This document shows positions 35,327-44,207 of a DNA stretch of 64,000 bases, in pieces (within the stretch, counting starts at the first letter, position 1; each line of letters starts with the position of its first letter). The stretch lies in contig LYOR01000005.1 of NCBI GenBank assembly GCA_001766825.1, forward strand, positions 41,974-105,973. The letters run 5' to 3'. Origin of the DNA: Candidatus Syntropharchaeum butanivorans. GTDB lineage: Archaea > Halobacteriota > Syntropharchaeia > Syntropharchaeales > Syntropharchaeaceae. Below the pieces are notes generated by a model. That model saw only the letters and a list, made by a program, of their open reading frames with translations. It was not told the origin of the DNA and did no database searches. The position numbers and the translations under genes are program-made.

Positions 35327-37081
35327 ATGGAGCCTCCGGTAGATCTTCCCGCTAAACCAGGTGTTTATCTCTTCAGGGATGAGAACGATAGAGTCATCTA
35401 CATCGGGAAGGCAAGATCGATAAAAAAGCGGGTTGCATCTTACTTTACATCTTCAGAAAATCTCCCTGATAAGATTCGTGTCATGCTCAAGCACGCACAT
35501 CGGCTTGAGTTTATTCTGACGGAGACAGAGAGGGAGGCGCTGATTCTTGAGGCAAACCTGATAAGGCGGTACAGGCCGAGGTATAACACCCGGCTCACGG
35601 ACGACAAGTCCTATCCATACATCAGAATCTCTCATGACCTCTTTCCCTCAATCTCAATCGTGAGAAGAACGGACGAGGAAGGGTCGTATTTTGGTCCTTT
35701 CACAGATCTTCGTGGGATGAAACGGGTTTTCAAGCTTCTAAGGCAGATCTTTGGGGTCAGGACGTGCAGGCAGATGAAGGAGGGAGGGTGCCTGAACCGG
35801 GAGATCGGGCTCTGTCTTGCCCCATGTGTGAATGATCTTGATCCGGAGGAGTACCGGGAGCGGGTTAGATCCGTCATCACGGTGCTTGAGGGCAGGGTGG
35901 AGGATGTCATCGATGAACTCAGTACCGCTATGTGGGATGCATCGGATAAGATGGAGTTTGAACGGGCAGCATCAATCCGTGATGGGATTGAGGGACTTAA
36001 GAAGGTCTTCGAAGAGCTCAATATTTGGAGAAAGGGGGCAGATCTTGATATCATCGGGTTGAAATCACTGGATAATGGAGATATTTCGTTTCTGCTCTTC
36101 ATGGTACGGGATGGAAGGATCATGGGACGTGAGAGCTTCCTGCTTCAGGAAGGTGCAGATCTCGATGATCCGCTCGCATCTCTCATCACCCAGTACTACA
36201 TGACGGCGAGCATGATCCCCCCAGCTCTCATCGTACCCTACCTGCCTCCTGATTACCGCGTTCTTGAGGAGTGGTTGAGTGAAAAGAGAGGCGAGCGTGT
36301 TGTGATAAGTCTTCCCAGAGATGAAAGGGAGCGTAAACTTCTTAATCTTGCAGAAAAAGGTGCAGAACATCTGAAACCCCCCAAACCACCGACTTCAGAT
36401 GCTCTTTCCACGCTTAAGCTGGCTCTAAACCTTAAACGGGATATTAACCGGATAGAAGCATTCGACATCTCGAACATCGGTGGTAGATACGCGGTGGGGT
36501 CGATGGTCGTTTTTGAGGATGGTTCTTTCAGAAAGCGTGATTATAAGAGGTTTAGGATAAAAACTGTAGCGGGCATCGATGATGTCAGGATGATGGAGGA
36601 AGTTATAAGAAGAAGGCTTCGATCCACTGATGGATCTCGGCTTCCAGATCTTTTAGTTCTTGATGGCGGCAGGGCGCAGCTTAATGTGGCGCTTAAGGTA
36701 ATTGATGAGGCAGGAGTGGATGTTACAGCACTCGCACTCGCAAAACGGTTTGAGGAGATATACCTCCCCCATGAAAAGAGACCGATACGACTTGAGGAGA
36801 GATCTCCGGCGCTAAGGCTTTTGAAACAGATCAGAGACGAGGCACATCGATTTGCGATCACGTATCACAGGAGATTGAGAGGGAAGGATCTTGATCTATC
36901 AATTCTTGATCAGATAGAGGGGATCGGCAGGAGGAGGAAAGAGGCCCTTCTCAGGCACTTCGGGAGTGTCGATGCGATCAGATCTGCGAGCATCGATGAG
37001 CTTAAGAGTGTCTCAGGGATTGGGGATAAGATCGCAGATAGAATCTATGATCTGCTCCACAGGCAGGGAGGGGCTGCTTGA
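35327..37081 (+). CDS. uvrC: Excinuclease ABC subunit C
   Basis: 584 residues. The N-terminal GIY-YIG nuclease (LPAKPGVYLFRDENDRVIYIGKARSIKKRVASYF) makes the 3' incision. The central UVR motif (WDASDKMEFERAASIRDGIEGL) binds UvrB. The RNase H-like C-terminal nuclease (AFDISNIGGRYAVGSMVVFEDG, LLVLDGGRAQLNVA) makes the 5' incision, and a helix-hairpin-helix pair ends the protein. All parts are complete. UvrA and UvrB are not in the window. Bacterial-type nucleotide excision repair occurs in some mesophilic methanogen relatives and is acquired. Confidence 0.96.
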   Translation: MEPPVDLPAKPGVYLFRDENDRVIYIGKARSIKKRVASYFTSSENLPDKIRVMLKHAHRLEFILTETEREALILEANLIRRYRPRYNTRLTDDKSYPYIRISHDLFPSISIVRRTDEEGSYFGPFTDLRGMKRVFKLLRQIFGVRTCRQMKEGGCLNREIGLCLAPCVNDLDPEEYRERVRSVITVLEGRVEDVIDELSTAMWDASDKMEFERAASIRDGIEGLKKVFEELNIWRKGADLDIIGLKSLDNGDISFLLFMVRDGRIMGRESFLLQEGADLDDPLASLITQYYMTASMIPPALIVPYLPPDYRVLEEWLSEKRGERVVISLPRDERERKLLNLAEKGAEHLKPPKPPTSDALSTLKLALNLKRDINRIEAFDISNIGGRYAVGSMVVFEDGSFRKRDYKRFRIKTVAGIDDVRMMEEVIRRRLRSTDGSRLPDLLVLDGGRAQLNVALKVIDEAGVDVTALALAKRFEEIYLPHEKRPIRLEERSPALRLLKQIRDEAHRFAITYHRRLRGKDLDLSILDQIEGIGRRRKEALLRHFGSVDAIRSASIDELKSVSGIGDKIADRIYDLLHRQGGAA

Positions 37082-37111
37082 TTGTGAGGATCGCCCTTTT
37101 AGAGGGTTCGT

Positions 37112-37120
37112 TTTTTATAC
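37112..37120 (+). promoter_or_regulatory. TATA box of the aspartate kinase operon
   Basis: TTTTTATAC lies about 30 bases before the ATG at 37147, consistent with a leaderless or short-leader transcript. Confidence 0.4.
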
Positions 37121-37146
37121 GATGATGAGAGAGGTTTTATGGTTGT

Positions 37147-38544
37147 ATGAGACTCGTGATGAAGTTTGGTGGTTCCTCTCTTGCAGACGGCAAGCGACTC
37201 CTCCATGTCGCAGAGATCACGGCGCAGATGCAGCAGAGGGGGGATGAGGTCGTGGTTGTGACCTCTGCACTCGGCGGTGTGACAGATGCCCTGATCAATG
37301 TTGCAAAGAAAGTCTCGAGGGTTGAGGATGAGCTCAAGATACTCGAGGCTACGATAAGGTTGAGGGACCGGCATACACAGGCTGCAAGGGACGCAATAAG
37401 CGATCCTGCAATCCTGAATACGGTTGAGGATCTGATTACGCTGCGGATGGATGAGCTTGAGAAGGCACTCATCGGAATATCTCACCTCGGGGAACTCACA
37501 GACAGGACGCTTGATTATATCACATCCTTTGGTGAGAGGCTTGCGGCACCTATACTCGCAGGTGCAATTACGTCGCTTGGATCTGAGGCAAGAGCCTTCA
37601 CAGGTGGTGAGATCGGGCTCATAACAGATGAAAACTTCCAGAATGCGACACCTCTGAGCTTTGCTGAGAGGCGGATCGCAGACACACTGATGCCCGTGCT
37701 TGGGAGATACATTCCTGTAGTCTCAGGGTTCATCGGCGAGACCGAGAGGGGGGTGATAACAACACTTGGAAGGGGTGGCTCTGATTACAGCGCAACGATA
37801 ATCGGCTCTGCCATAGATGCAGATGAGATCTGGCTGTGGAAGGACACATCCGGGATCATGACCGCAGATCCAAAGATCGTACCTGATGCGCGCAGGATTC
37901 CCGTGATATCCTATATCGAAGCGATGGAGCTCTCCTACTTCGGGGCAGAGGTGCTACATTCAAGGTCCATGGAGCCTGTGATTCGTAAGAAGATCCCTAT
38001 AAGGGTTAAAAACACCTTTAATCCCGAGGATCCAGGGACATTAATCGTTGAGAAGCCAGAGAAAGTGGATGAGGTTGTCAAGGCGATAACCGTGATCCGT
38101 GACTGTGCGCTTGTGACAATCAGCGGTTTCGGGATGATCGGTGTCCCGGGTGTTGCAGCAGAGGTCTTCAGTGCACTGGCACGGAAGAACGTGAATATCA
38201 TGATGATAAGCCAGGGCTCATCCGAGCGTGCAATATCAATCCTCGTTGATGGTAAGGACCTGAAAAAGGCGATTTCTGCGCTTGAATCCTGTTTCCCCAG
38301 CATTAAGAAGGAGATCGTCTACAGGGATGATGTCTCAGCCCTTGCTGTCGTTGGTGCAGGGATGGCTGGAACACCGGGCGTTGCTGGACGTGTATTTTCA
38401 GCACTTGGGAAGAACATGATAAATGTGATCATGATAAGCCAGGGCTCATCCGAGTACAACATCTCGATGGTCGTGAGCGACTCGGATATCGAGCGGGCAG
38501 TCAGGGTGATACATGATGAGTTTGGACTCGGAGAAGAGGGATGA
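37147..38544 (+). CDS. lysC: Aspartate kinase
   Basis: 465 residues. KFGGSSLADGKRL at the N-terminus, TSFGERLAAPILAGAI near 120 and TLGRGGSDYSATIIG near 210 form the kinase domain that makes aspartyl phosphate. Two ACT domains at the C-terminus (ALVTISGFGMIGVPGVAAEVF and ALAVVGAGMAGTPGVAGRVF) sense end products such as lysine or threonine. It starts the lysine/threonine/methionine branch. Its 3' end overlaps the next gene by 32 bases. No asd is nearby. Confidence 0.95.
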   Translation: MRLVMKFGGSSLADGKRLLHVAEITAQMQQRGDEVVVVTSALGGVTDALINVAKKVSRVEDELKILEATIRLRDRHTQAARDAISDPAILNTVEDLITLRMDELEKALIGISHLGELTDRTLDYITSFGERLAAPILAGAITSLGSEARAFTGGEIGLITDENFQNATPLSFAERRIADTLMPVLGRYIPVVSGFIGETERGVITTLGRGGSDYSATIIGSAIDADEIWLWKDTSGIMTADPKIVPDARRIPVISYIEAMELSYFGAEVLHSRSMEPVIRKKIPIRVKNTFNPEDPGTLIVEKPEKVDEVVKAITVIRDCALVTISGFGMIGVPGVAAEVFSALARKNVNIMMISQGSSERAISILVDGKDLKKAISALESCFPSIKKEIVYRDDVSALAVVGAGMAGTPGVAGRVFSALGKNMINVIMISQGSSEYNISMVVSDSDIERAVRVIHDEFGLGEEG

Positions 38545-39298
38545 GATACTGAGACTCAGAAGGGATGAGCTTCGTGACAGATACGCGCTCGTCCTTGGAG
38601 GAGGGAAATTTGGCACGATTGCAGCACGTTTTCTCATCGGGTGTGGATCAAAGGTTATAATCGTTGATATAAAAGATGACTGTGAGGCACATGCGCTTGT
38701 GAACTCAGAAATAGATCCACTTGATCGGGATGCTGAGCTTGAACCGGGGGATGTGCTCTTCTTCTGTGGGGATGCGCTTGAGTTCTTTGAGCGGTTCATC
38801 GAGATAAGAATACCTTTCATCGTTGTTACAGCGATAACCCGGCACTTTGCAGGAGTCTTTGCTGAGAAGATCCTGAGCGAAGGCCATGAGGTAAGATATG
38901 ATCTCACACGGGTGAGGGATAGATTTGATGAGGTCAGCGAGGAGATAGATTACGGGGTTTTTGAGCGGGATGGGATTGCAACAGCAAGCTACATGCCATT
39001 CGGAATGGTCTGTCCAGAGGACTGTTATCCAGGCAAGGTCTGCACTGTGACCGGTAAGAGGCGGGGCAGGCCCATGTATGAGATACTCGCCGATGTGATG
39101 AAGGATCTTGATCTTGCCATCGTTCTTGCGAGCTATCAGCTCGGACGGGGGGTTGGGGGGGTCCTTGGTGAGGATCTTGTCAGGATGAGAGAACAGCTCC
39201 GGGGTTTTGATGAGGGTGTGTGCGGTGTTGCAACCGCGTGTCTCTGTCATGGTGTGCTTAACACATTCAGGGTTGAGAAAAAAGAGGGGGTGTTATGA
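38513..39298 (+). CDS. Uncharacterised protein with NAD-binding fold and cysteine motif
   Basis: 261 residues. A Rossmann-like start (YALVLGGGKFGTIAARFLIGCGSKVIIVDIKDD) suggests NAD(P) binding, as in TrkA-N or siroheme-type dehydrogenases. A cysteine group (GMVCPEDCYPGKVCTVTGKRRGRP, read here as C-x3-C-x5-C) lies near residue 164 and a second (CGVATACLCHG) near 240; these could bind metal or a cluster. I do not recognise the family. It overlaps lysC and is in the same frame as the CBS gene that follows, separated from it by only one TGA codon. Confidence 0.65.
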   Translation: MMSLDSEKRDEILRLRRDELRDRYALVLGGGKFGTIAARFLIGCGSKVIIVDIKDDCEAHALVNSEIDPLDRDAELEPGDVLFFCGDALEFFERFIEIRIPFIVVTAITRHFAGVFAEKILSEGHEVRYDLTRVRDRFDEVSEEIDYGVFERDGIATASYMPFGMVCPEDCYPGKVCTVTGKRRGRPMYEILADVMKDLDLAIVLASYQLGRGVGGVLGEDLVRMREQLRGFDEGVCGVATACLCHGVLNTFRVEKKEGVL

Positions 39299-39763
39299 AT
39301 TCATCTGGAAGATATTTTAAAGCTCCCGGTCGCTGAAGCGATGAATAAAAACCCACCGGTTATTGATGGAAATCTCCCGCTTGGGGATCTTGTTGATACG
39401 ATGCGGAAGATGCGGACAGATCACGTCTGGGTCGTTGAGGATAGGGAAAAGATGAAACTTACTGGAATAATCACTGAATGCGACTTTCTACGTGCGATGA
39501 AAAAACCCCCCACATCCCGGGAGATCGGGTGGGATATCCTGAGTCTCAAGTCGATACGATACCATACCGTCCATGAGGCACGGGATCTGATGGTATCAAA
39601 CCCGATCACGTCTTCCCCATCCACCCCTGTCGGGGATGCTATTGAACTTATGATCCGCAACCGTGTCAGGCATCTTGCAATCGTCGAGGAGGATAGGCTT
39701 ACAGGAGAGTTTACGGTCTGTGAGCTGATCAACCTGATAAGGGAGCACCTACCGGAGGAGTGA
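39299..39763 (+). CDS. CBS-domain pair protein, start codon apparently ATT
   Basis: From the ATG at 39341 the protein has 140 residues, but that cuts into the first strand of CBS domain 1. Fourteen more codons are open upstream (IHLEDILKLPVAEA) up to an ATT at 39299, directly after the TGA of the preceding gene and with GAGGGGGTG in position. They complete the normal ILKLPVAEAMNKNPPVI start of a CBS domain. Deleting one A from ATGAATT at 39295 would give ATG-ATT and the same protein, so a frameshift is the alternative. Two CBS domains (second: MVSNPITSSPSTPVGDAIELM) usually bind adenosine nucleotides. It probably regulates the adjacent antiporter. Confidence 0.75.
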   Translation: MHLEDILKLPVAEAMNKNPPVIDGNLPLGDLVDTMRKMRTDHVWVVEDREKMKLTGIITECDFLRAMKKPPTSREIGWDILSLKSIRYHTVHEARDLMVSNPITSSPSTPVGDAIELMIRNRVRHLAIVEEDRLTGEFTVCELINLIREHLPEE

Positions 39764-40963
39764 ATGGCAGAGGTTATGCTATTTCTCGAGCTTGGTCTTG
39801 CTCTGCTTCTTGCAAAGCTCTGTGGGGAGCTGTTTGAGCGCATGGGTCAGCCCGCGGTGATTGGGGAGATCCTTGCCGGCGTTATACTTGGAGGAGAGGT
39901 TCTGGGAGGGTATCTCGGGATAGATCTTCTTGGAGAGCCGTTCAAGGCTTTTGCAGATGTCGGTGTCATGATCTTGCTCTTTTTATCAGGCGTTGAGGTT
40001 GAGTTTGCGGAGCTTAAAAAGACCGGGAAGCTTGCATCAGCCGTTGCACTCGGTGGCGTTCTGCTTCCGTTCATAGGCGGATACGCCGTGATGATCTGGT
40101 TTGGGTACGGGTATATGGAGGCGCTTCTTGTTGGAGCGACTCTCACTGCTACGAGTGTTGGCGTTACAGCCAGAATTTTAATGGATGTGGGGGCGCTTAA
40201 CACCCGGGCCGGAACGAGCATACTCGGGGCTGCCGTGATCGATGATGTACTCGGTATAATCATCCTCGCGATCATCTCCGGGATTGCGATGGTCGGTGAT
40301 ATCGAGGTTGAGAGCCTGCTTCTTCTTGCGGTAAAGATCGCGATCTTCTTCATCATCACACTTTTCCTGGGGCTCAGGCTCATCGGTAGGGTGGCAGACT
40401 TTGAGAGCCGCATGGTCTCTGCAAAAGCGTTTCTCGCACTATCGCTTGCGCTCGGGTTTATATTCGGTGTTTTTGCAGAGAAGATGCAGATTGCAGCGAT
40501 AACCGGCGCATTTGTTGCTGGACTCATCGTCGGAGAGACGCCTTACAAGAAGATGATCAGTGAGGATGTCAAGGTTATAGGATATGGCTTCTTCATACCA
40601 CTCTTCTTTGTATTTGCAGGTGCCTGGATCGACTTCTCCTCATTCGCAAGTGCAGGGACTGTGATAATCGCAGCACTCATCGTTGCGATACTCGGGAAGA
40701 TAATAGGCTGTGGGATTCCCGCACTTGCCATGAGATCATCACCCTTGGAGTCATTCATCATCGGGGTTGGTATGGTTCCGAGGATGGAGATCGGGCTGAT
40801 AGTTGCTGCGATTGGTGTCAATCTCGGGATGGCTGGAGATCCAGCGGGAATAGTTGCAAAGGAGACGCTATCACTTGCGGTCGTGGTCTCGATTGTGACA
40901 GGGCTGTTCCCCCTGTTCTTCATGAAGAACCTTCTTGAGAGATACCTTGAGGAGGGGACCTGA
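39764..40963 (+). CDS. CPA2-family cation:proton antiporter
   Basis: 399 residues with about 12 hydrophobic segments. LFERMGQPAVIGEILAGVILG near residue 22, DVGVMILLFLSGVEVEF near 65 and the ion-binding pair in GAAVIDDVLGIIIL near 155 are typical of KefB/NapA-type exchangers. It exports sodium or potassium against protons at the cytoplasmic membrane. There is no TrkA domain attached, and the CBS protein encoded just upstream (stop and ATG abut) may serve as its cytoplasmic regulator. Confidence 0.88.
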   Translation: MAEVMLFLELGLALLLAKLCGELFERMGQPAVIGEILAGVILGGEVLGGYLGIDLLGEPFKAFADVGVMILLFLSGVEVEFAELKKTGKLASAVALGGVLLPFIGGYAVMIWFGYGYMEALLVGATLTATSVGVTARILMDVGALNTRAGTSILGAAVIDDVLGIIILAIISGIAMVGDIEVESLLLLAVKIAIFFIITLFLGLRLIGRVADFESRMVSAKAFLALSLALGFIFGVFAEKMQIAAITGAFVAGLIVGETPYKKMISEDVKVIGYGFFIPLFFVFAGAWIDFSSFASAGTVIIAALIVAILGKIIGCGIPALAMRSSPLESFIIGVGMVPRMEIGLIVAAIGVNLGMAGDPAGIVAKETLSLAVVVSIVTGLFPLFFMKNLLERYLEEGT

Positions 40964-41482
40964 ATGTTTGCGCTTGATATCGGGTGCGGTGAGAACCCGG
41001 AACCTGCACTGAGACTTGCCGGTCAGGGTTACATCGTGGCTGCGGTTGAGAATAACCCACATGTTCTGAGAGAATACAGGAGGAGACTCCTTGATGGAGG
41101 TGGTAGAGATGATGCATCCCGTATCACACCGATCATTGCAGATGCAAGGTTTTTACCCTTTAAAGACTCCTCGTTTGATCTTATAATCTCCTATTACGCC
41201 TTTGACTGGATCTCGATACTCGGTGATGCAGAGGATCTCGAGCTTGCATCCCGGGAAATTACAAGATCATTAAAGGAGGGTTGCACACTCATTGCCCATG
41301 AATACTGGGACCAGGGGAGAGTTAGCAGAGAAAAGCTACTTAGATCTGCAGGGTTAGCTGTTGAGGTTGTAGAGGATGATGAGATCATCCTGATCGCAAG
41401 AAAAGTAGGGGAGGTAGGAGATAGGATGGAGCTTTCACGGGGTCGTAAGGAAAACGAGCTGATTCACATTTACAGGAGGTGA
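40964..41482 (+). CDS. Class I SAM-dependent methyltransferase-like protein
   Basis: 172 residues. ALDIGCGENPEPALRLAG is motif I for SAM binding, VAAVENNPHVLREY gives the acidic ribose ligand, and DARFLPFKDSSFDLIISYYAFDWI are motifs II-III. The fold is short, without a substrate domain, so the target cannot be named. The ATG abuts the antiporter stop. The C-terminal ~25 residues are charged and probably disordered. Confidence 0.75.
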   Translation: MFALDIGCGENPEPALRLAGQGYIVAAVENNPHVLREYRRRLLDGGGRDDASRITPIIADARFLPFKDSSFDLIISYYAFDWISILGDAEDLELASREITRSLKEGCTLIAHEYWDQGRVSREKLLRSAGLAVEVVEDDEIILIARKVGEVGDRMELSRGRKENELIHIYRR

Positions 41483-41698
41483 AACAAGCCATTTTCAGTA
41501 GGAGGTGTACTTCTTACGACCCTGTCCACCCTATGCACTCCCGTTCACCACTCCCCCTATATAAACTCTTCGGTTTATGCGCGCTGTTCTGGTATCTCAA
41601 ATTATGCTTAAATCTCCCCATCCCTCTCCCCCCCTTACAATCCACATAATCTTCTCACAGGGGAGCTTATAGATTTTGGAACAAAATCCCTCAATCCC
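41483..41698. other. Non-coding stretch before the left inverted repeat
   Basis: No supported gene. It contains the AT-rich CTATATAAACTC (a TATA-like element usable on either strand) near 41566, CT-rich tracts, and CTTACGACCC at 41513-41522, which pairs with GGGTCGTAAG at 41445-41454 in the end of the methyltransferase gene. Part of the 661-base gap between 41482 and 42144. Confidence 0.4.
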
Positions 41699-42013
41699 TA
41701 ATTCTAACCGAAATATAACCGAAATTTAGATCTGCATAAACCTTTTCTGGTGGAAAATGGATACTCCGCTGTAAAAAGACCCAAAATGGGTGCTGTTATC
41801 AATAATTCTCAGTTCACGGAGAGTCAAGCAGGAGATAGCGAAACAGGGTATATCACCTATGGGGGTGAGAATTGCAGAAGAGAGGAGAACTGAAGAGATC
41901 TGCAAAATTGGTAGAGATTCCGGAAGCGAAGGATATCTACCGATTCTTGAGCATAATCATGAATTCAGTCAAAGGAAGGGTTACAGGAGATTGCTGAGTG
42001 GTAGGGGAGGAGG
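41699..42013 (+). repeat. Left copy (A) of a ~315-bp inverted repeat, degenerate
   Basis: This stretch is over 90% identical by eye to the reverse complement of 52727-53044. Shared landmarks include CTAATTCTAACCGAAAT at the outer end, CCCAAAATGGGTGCTGTTAT in the middle and GAGTGGTAGGGGAGGAG at the inner end. Copy A has lost about seven bases after ATACTCCGCTG and carries other small indels, so the 82-residue ORF of copy B is broken here. It is a pseudogene copy. Confidence 0.85.
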
Positions 42014-42099
42014 GGATTGACGAGCTTAGGATCCTCAAATATCCAGCCGAATCTTGCGACAGGACACATTTCACAGGTCTTAACAGCTCTTGAATCCAT
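42014..42099 (-). pseudogene. Possible truncated 5' gene fragment beside repeat A
   Basis: On the minus strand, an ATG at 42099, 44 bases after the AtwA stop, opens a frame reading MDSRAVKTCEMCPVARFG then WIFEDPKLVNPLL before running into repeat A. The C-x2-C and the orderly composition look protein-like, as if a next gene of the AtwA operon had been cut by the repeat. I do not recognise the family and the fragment is only about 29 residues. Confidence 0.3.
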
Positions 42100-42143
42100 C
42101 CTGGGATCTTTTAATGATTGCTCTTCTCATGAGGTGGGAGACC

Positions 42144-43757
42144 CTACGCCCCCATAACCTTCTCCCTCTCCTTGAAGAGCTTCACGATCTCGGATGGCTC
42201 CCCGACCTTGACCATCTCTCCACCGCTCATGAGCATCGCACGGTCACATACACGCTCAACGAAGTCCACATCATGGGACATGATGATGTAGGTCTGGTTC
42301 AGCTCCTTCCTCGATCTGAGGATTGCCCGGATCACATCGTTGAGCGTGAGTGAGTCGATCGTGCCTGTGGGCTCATCCAGGATCAGGATGTCCGGCTCTG
42401 TCATGAGTGCACGGGCGAGTGCGATACGATGCTGCTCCCCGACCCCGAGCTCATCCGGCATCGACTGGAGGATATCATCGATCCGCTTCTCATCGAACCC
42501 GACCATCTTCAGGATCTCCCTCGCCTTCATGCGCGCGATCTCTGCGGGCATCGTGAGCCCGATGGAGTCTGTGAGGTTCTCGACGATCGTTGAGTGGTGG
42601 TAGAGCCCGTACTCCTGGTGGAGTATCGAGATGTATGGGGTTGCCCTGCCACGCCCGTACTCACCCGGCTCATTCATATCGATCCAGTCATCCCCGATAC
42701 GGATGAGGATCCTCCCGGATGATGTCGTCTGGAGGCCTGCAAGCATCTTTCCGAGTGTGGTCTTTCCTGCACCGCTCACACCGACGATACCGAATATCTC
42801 ACCCTCGTTGATCGTGAGGTTTATGTTCTTCACAGCATGGACCATCCCACCACGGTCTGCAACGTAGAAGCTCTTGCTGCAGTTCTCGATCTTAACCTTC
42901 GGGGCTGCGGCCTCGATCTCTCCCCGTTCAAACTCCTCGTACCCTCCCCTGAGCTTCTCAGAGATCTCTGTGGTCTTTCCTGCCGCGATGATGCGTCCAT
43001 CCTCCAGGACGATCCCATGGTCTGTGAGCTGCTCGATCGCATGGAGCCAGTGGGATGTGATGATCATCGTCATGCCACGCTCAATCTCCTGCCTCAGCAC
43101 GCGGTGAACGGTATCTGCCGTGATCGGGTCGAGTGTGCCGGTGGGTTCATCTGCATATAGGGCTATTGGATCAAGTGCTAAGTGCCTGGCAAGCACAACC
43201 CGCTGCTTCTCACCACCGCTCAGATCCCTCGCGATGTGGAGGCTGCGGTGGACGAGCTCGACCCTGTTCAGGAGCTCCATGATCTTCGCAACACGCTTCT
43301 CCTTCGGGTAGTCTATATCCTTGAGCGCCTCCTCGATGTTCTGTATGACCGCCATCTCACCGTAGATCGCAAATGTTCGCTGCATCATGAGTGAGAGGCG
43401 GTTGTAGATGTTATGGCGAAGCTGGGGGTCACAATCCCAGATGTTGACCTCTTTGATCTCGAGTATCTGGCCACACTTCGGGCAGGGCTCACCTGCCCTG
43501 CTCGGTGGCTCCGCCCACCCACACCGCTCGATATTCGGGCAGAGCGCAACACGGTAGATGATGCTCCCCTTATCCGGTTTATACTCCCGGGTACCACGCA
43601 TCGAGTGCATGAGAACCGACTTACCGGATCCACTCTTTCCAAGAATACCAAAACCTTCTCCTTCCTTTATCCTGAAGTTTATATCATCGAGGACCGCGAC
43701 ACCACCCATGTACACACGCAGCCCCTCGACCGTGATGAAATCCTCATTCTTTGACAT
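42144..43757 (-). CDS. atwA: Methyl-coenzyme M reductase activation component A2 (AtwA)
   Basis: 537 residues, two fused ABC ATPase domains: [16 protein letters not shown] with [18 protein letters not shown], and [16 protein letters not shown] with a divergent second signature [15 protein letters not shown] cysteine insertion typical of A2 (CPNIERCGW ... [10 protein letters not shown]) sits in domain 1 near residue 75. A2 is an ATP carrier in the complex that reductively activates the nickel F430 site of methyl- or alkyl-coenzyme M reductase. It is the last complete gene of the corrinoid operon; AGGAGAATTCAA precedes the ATG. Confidence 0.93.
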   Translation of the reverse strand: MSKNEDFITVEGLRVYMGGVAVLDDINFRIKEGEGFGILGKSGSGKSVLMHSMRGTREYKPDKGSIIYRVALCPNIERCGWAEPPSRAGEPCPKCGQILEIKEVNIWDCDPQLRHNIYNRLSLMMQRTFAIYGEMAVIQNIEEALKDIDYPKEKRVAKIMELLNRVELVHRSLHIARDLSGGEKQRVVLARHLALDPIALYADEPTGTLDPITADTVHRVLRQEIERGMTMIITSHWLHAIEQLTDHGIVLEDGRIIAAGKTTEISEKLRGGYEEFERGEIEAAAPKVKIENCSKSFYVADRGGMVHAVKNINLTINEGEIFGIVGVSGAGKTTLGKMLAGLQTTSSGRILIRIGDDWIDMNEPGEYGRGRATPYISILHQEYGLYHHSTIVENLTDSIGLTMPAEIARMKAREILKMVGFDEKRIDDILQSMPDELGVGEQHRIALARALMTEPDILILDEPTGTIDSLTLNDVIRAILRSRKELNQTYIIMSHDVDFVERVCDRAMLMSGGEMVKVGEPSEIVKLFKEREKVMGA

Positions 43758-43808
43758 TTGAATTCTCCTATTTTATAGATTCACGTCATCTATCTACTAA
43801 GCTTTATC

Positions 43809-44204
43809 TCAAATGCTCCCAATTACAGTCCTTGCATGAGCAAGCATCTCGTAAAACTCTGGCATCTCGATCACTTCAACACCTTCCGGAAGTTCTGTAA
43901 TCCCTAAATTCTCCACCCACGCCTTACATGCATAGATTGCCACACCTGCATCCTTCGCCATCTTTATCAGCCCCTTAATATCTGTAGGTCTACCCTTTTT
44001 CTCCCAGCTACTGAAGATCATATCACGATCCTCTTCTAACAGTGGAGATAACCTGAATATGTCCTTTGAAACTGCTGCAAGTGCCTCTTCCACGAGCACA
44101 ACGGCGGTGTCAAAGCCTTTCTGCTTCAGGTTTGACGCCGCCATCATGGTTCCGTTGAACGAATTGGCAAATCCATCCCTGATCACAAAAACCAACTCAT
44201 GCAT
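43809..44204 (-). CDS. DsrE-family sulfur-relay-like protein
   Basis: 131 residues. The alpha/beta start (ELVFVIRDGFANSFNGTMMA) and the conserved cysteine in VAIYACKAWVENLGI near residue 93 fit the DsrE/DsrF/peroxiredoxin-like fold, whose cysteine carries persulfide. It lies 4 bases after the flavoprotein gene, and such DsrE-flavin disulfide reductase pairs often handle persulfide or low-molecular-weight thiol disulfides. Inside an AtwA/corrinoid operon it may serve CoM or CoA thiol chemistry (inference). Confidence 0.8.
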   Translation of the reverse strand: MHELVFVIRDGFANSFNGTMMAASNLKQKGFDTAVVLVEEALAAVSKDIFRLSPLLEEDRDMIFSSWEKKGRPTDIKGLIKMAKDAGVAIYACKAWVENLGITELPEGVEVIEMPEFYEMLAHARTVIGSI

Positions 44205-44207
44205 TTT

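Noticed and set aside
39276..39400. Stop-codon recoding (TGA read as an amino acid, for example selenocysteine or pyrrolysine-like logic) joining the 38513 gene to the CBS gene
   Set aside because: No conserved family spans the junction, no stem-loop is apparent after it, and a Shine-Dalgarno is present; a new start is simpler.
39847..40527. 226-residue minus-strand frame inside the antiporter gene
   Set aside because: Antisense to a membrane protein with obvious family motifs; composition is an artefact of GC-biased hydrophobic codons.
41445..41522. GGGTCGTAAG and CTTACGACCC arms across the end of the methyltransferase gene, considered as a structured RNA
   Set aside because: One arm is in coding sequence, the loop is 58 bases, and no further pairing is seen; likely chance or a weak attenuator.
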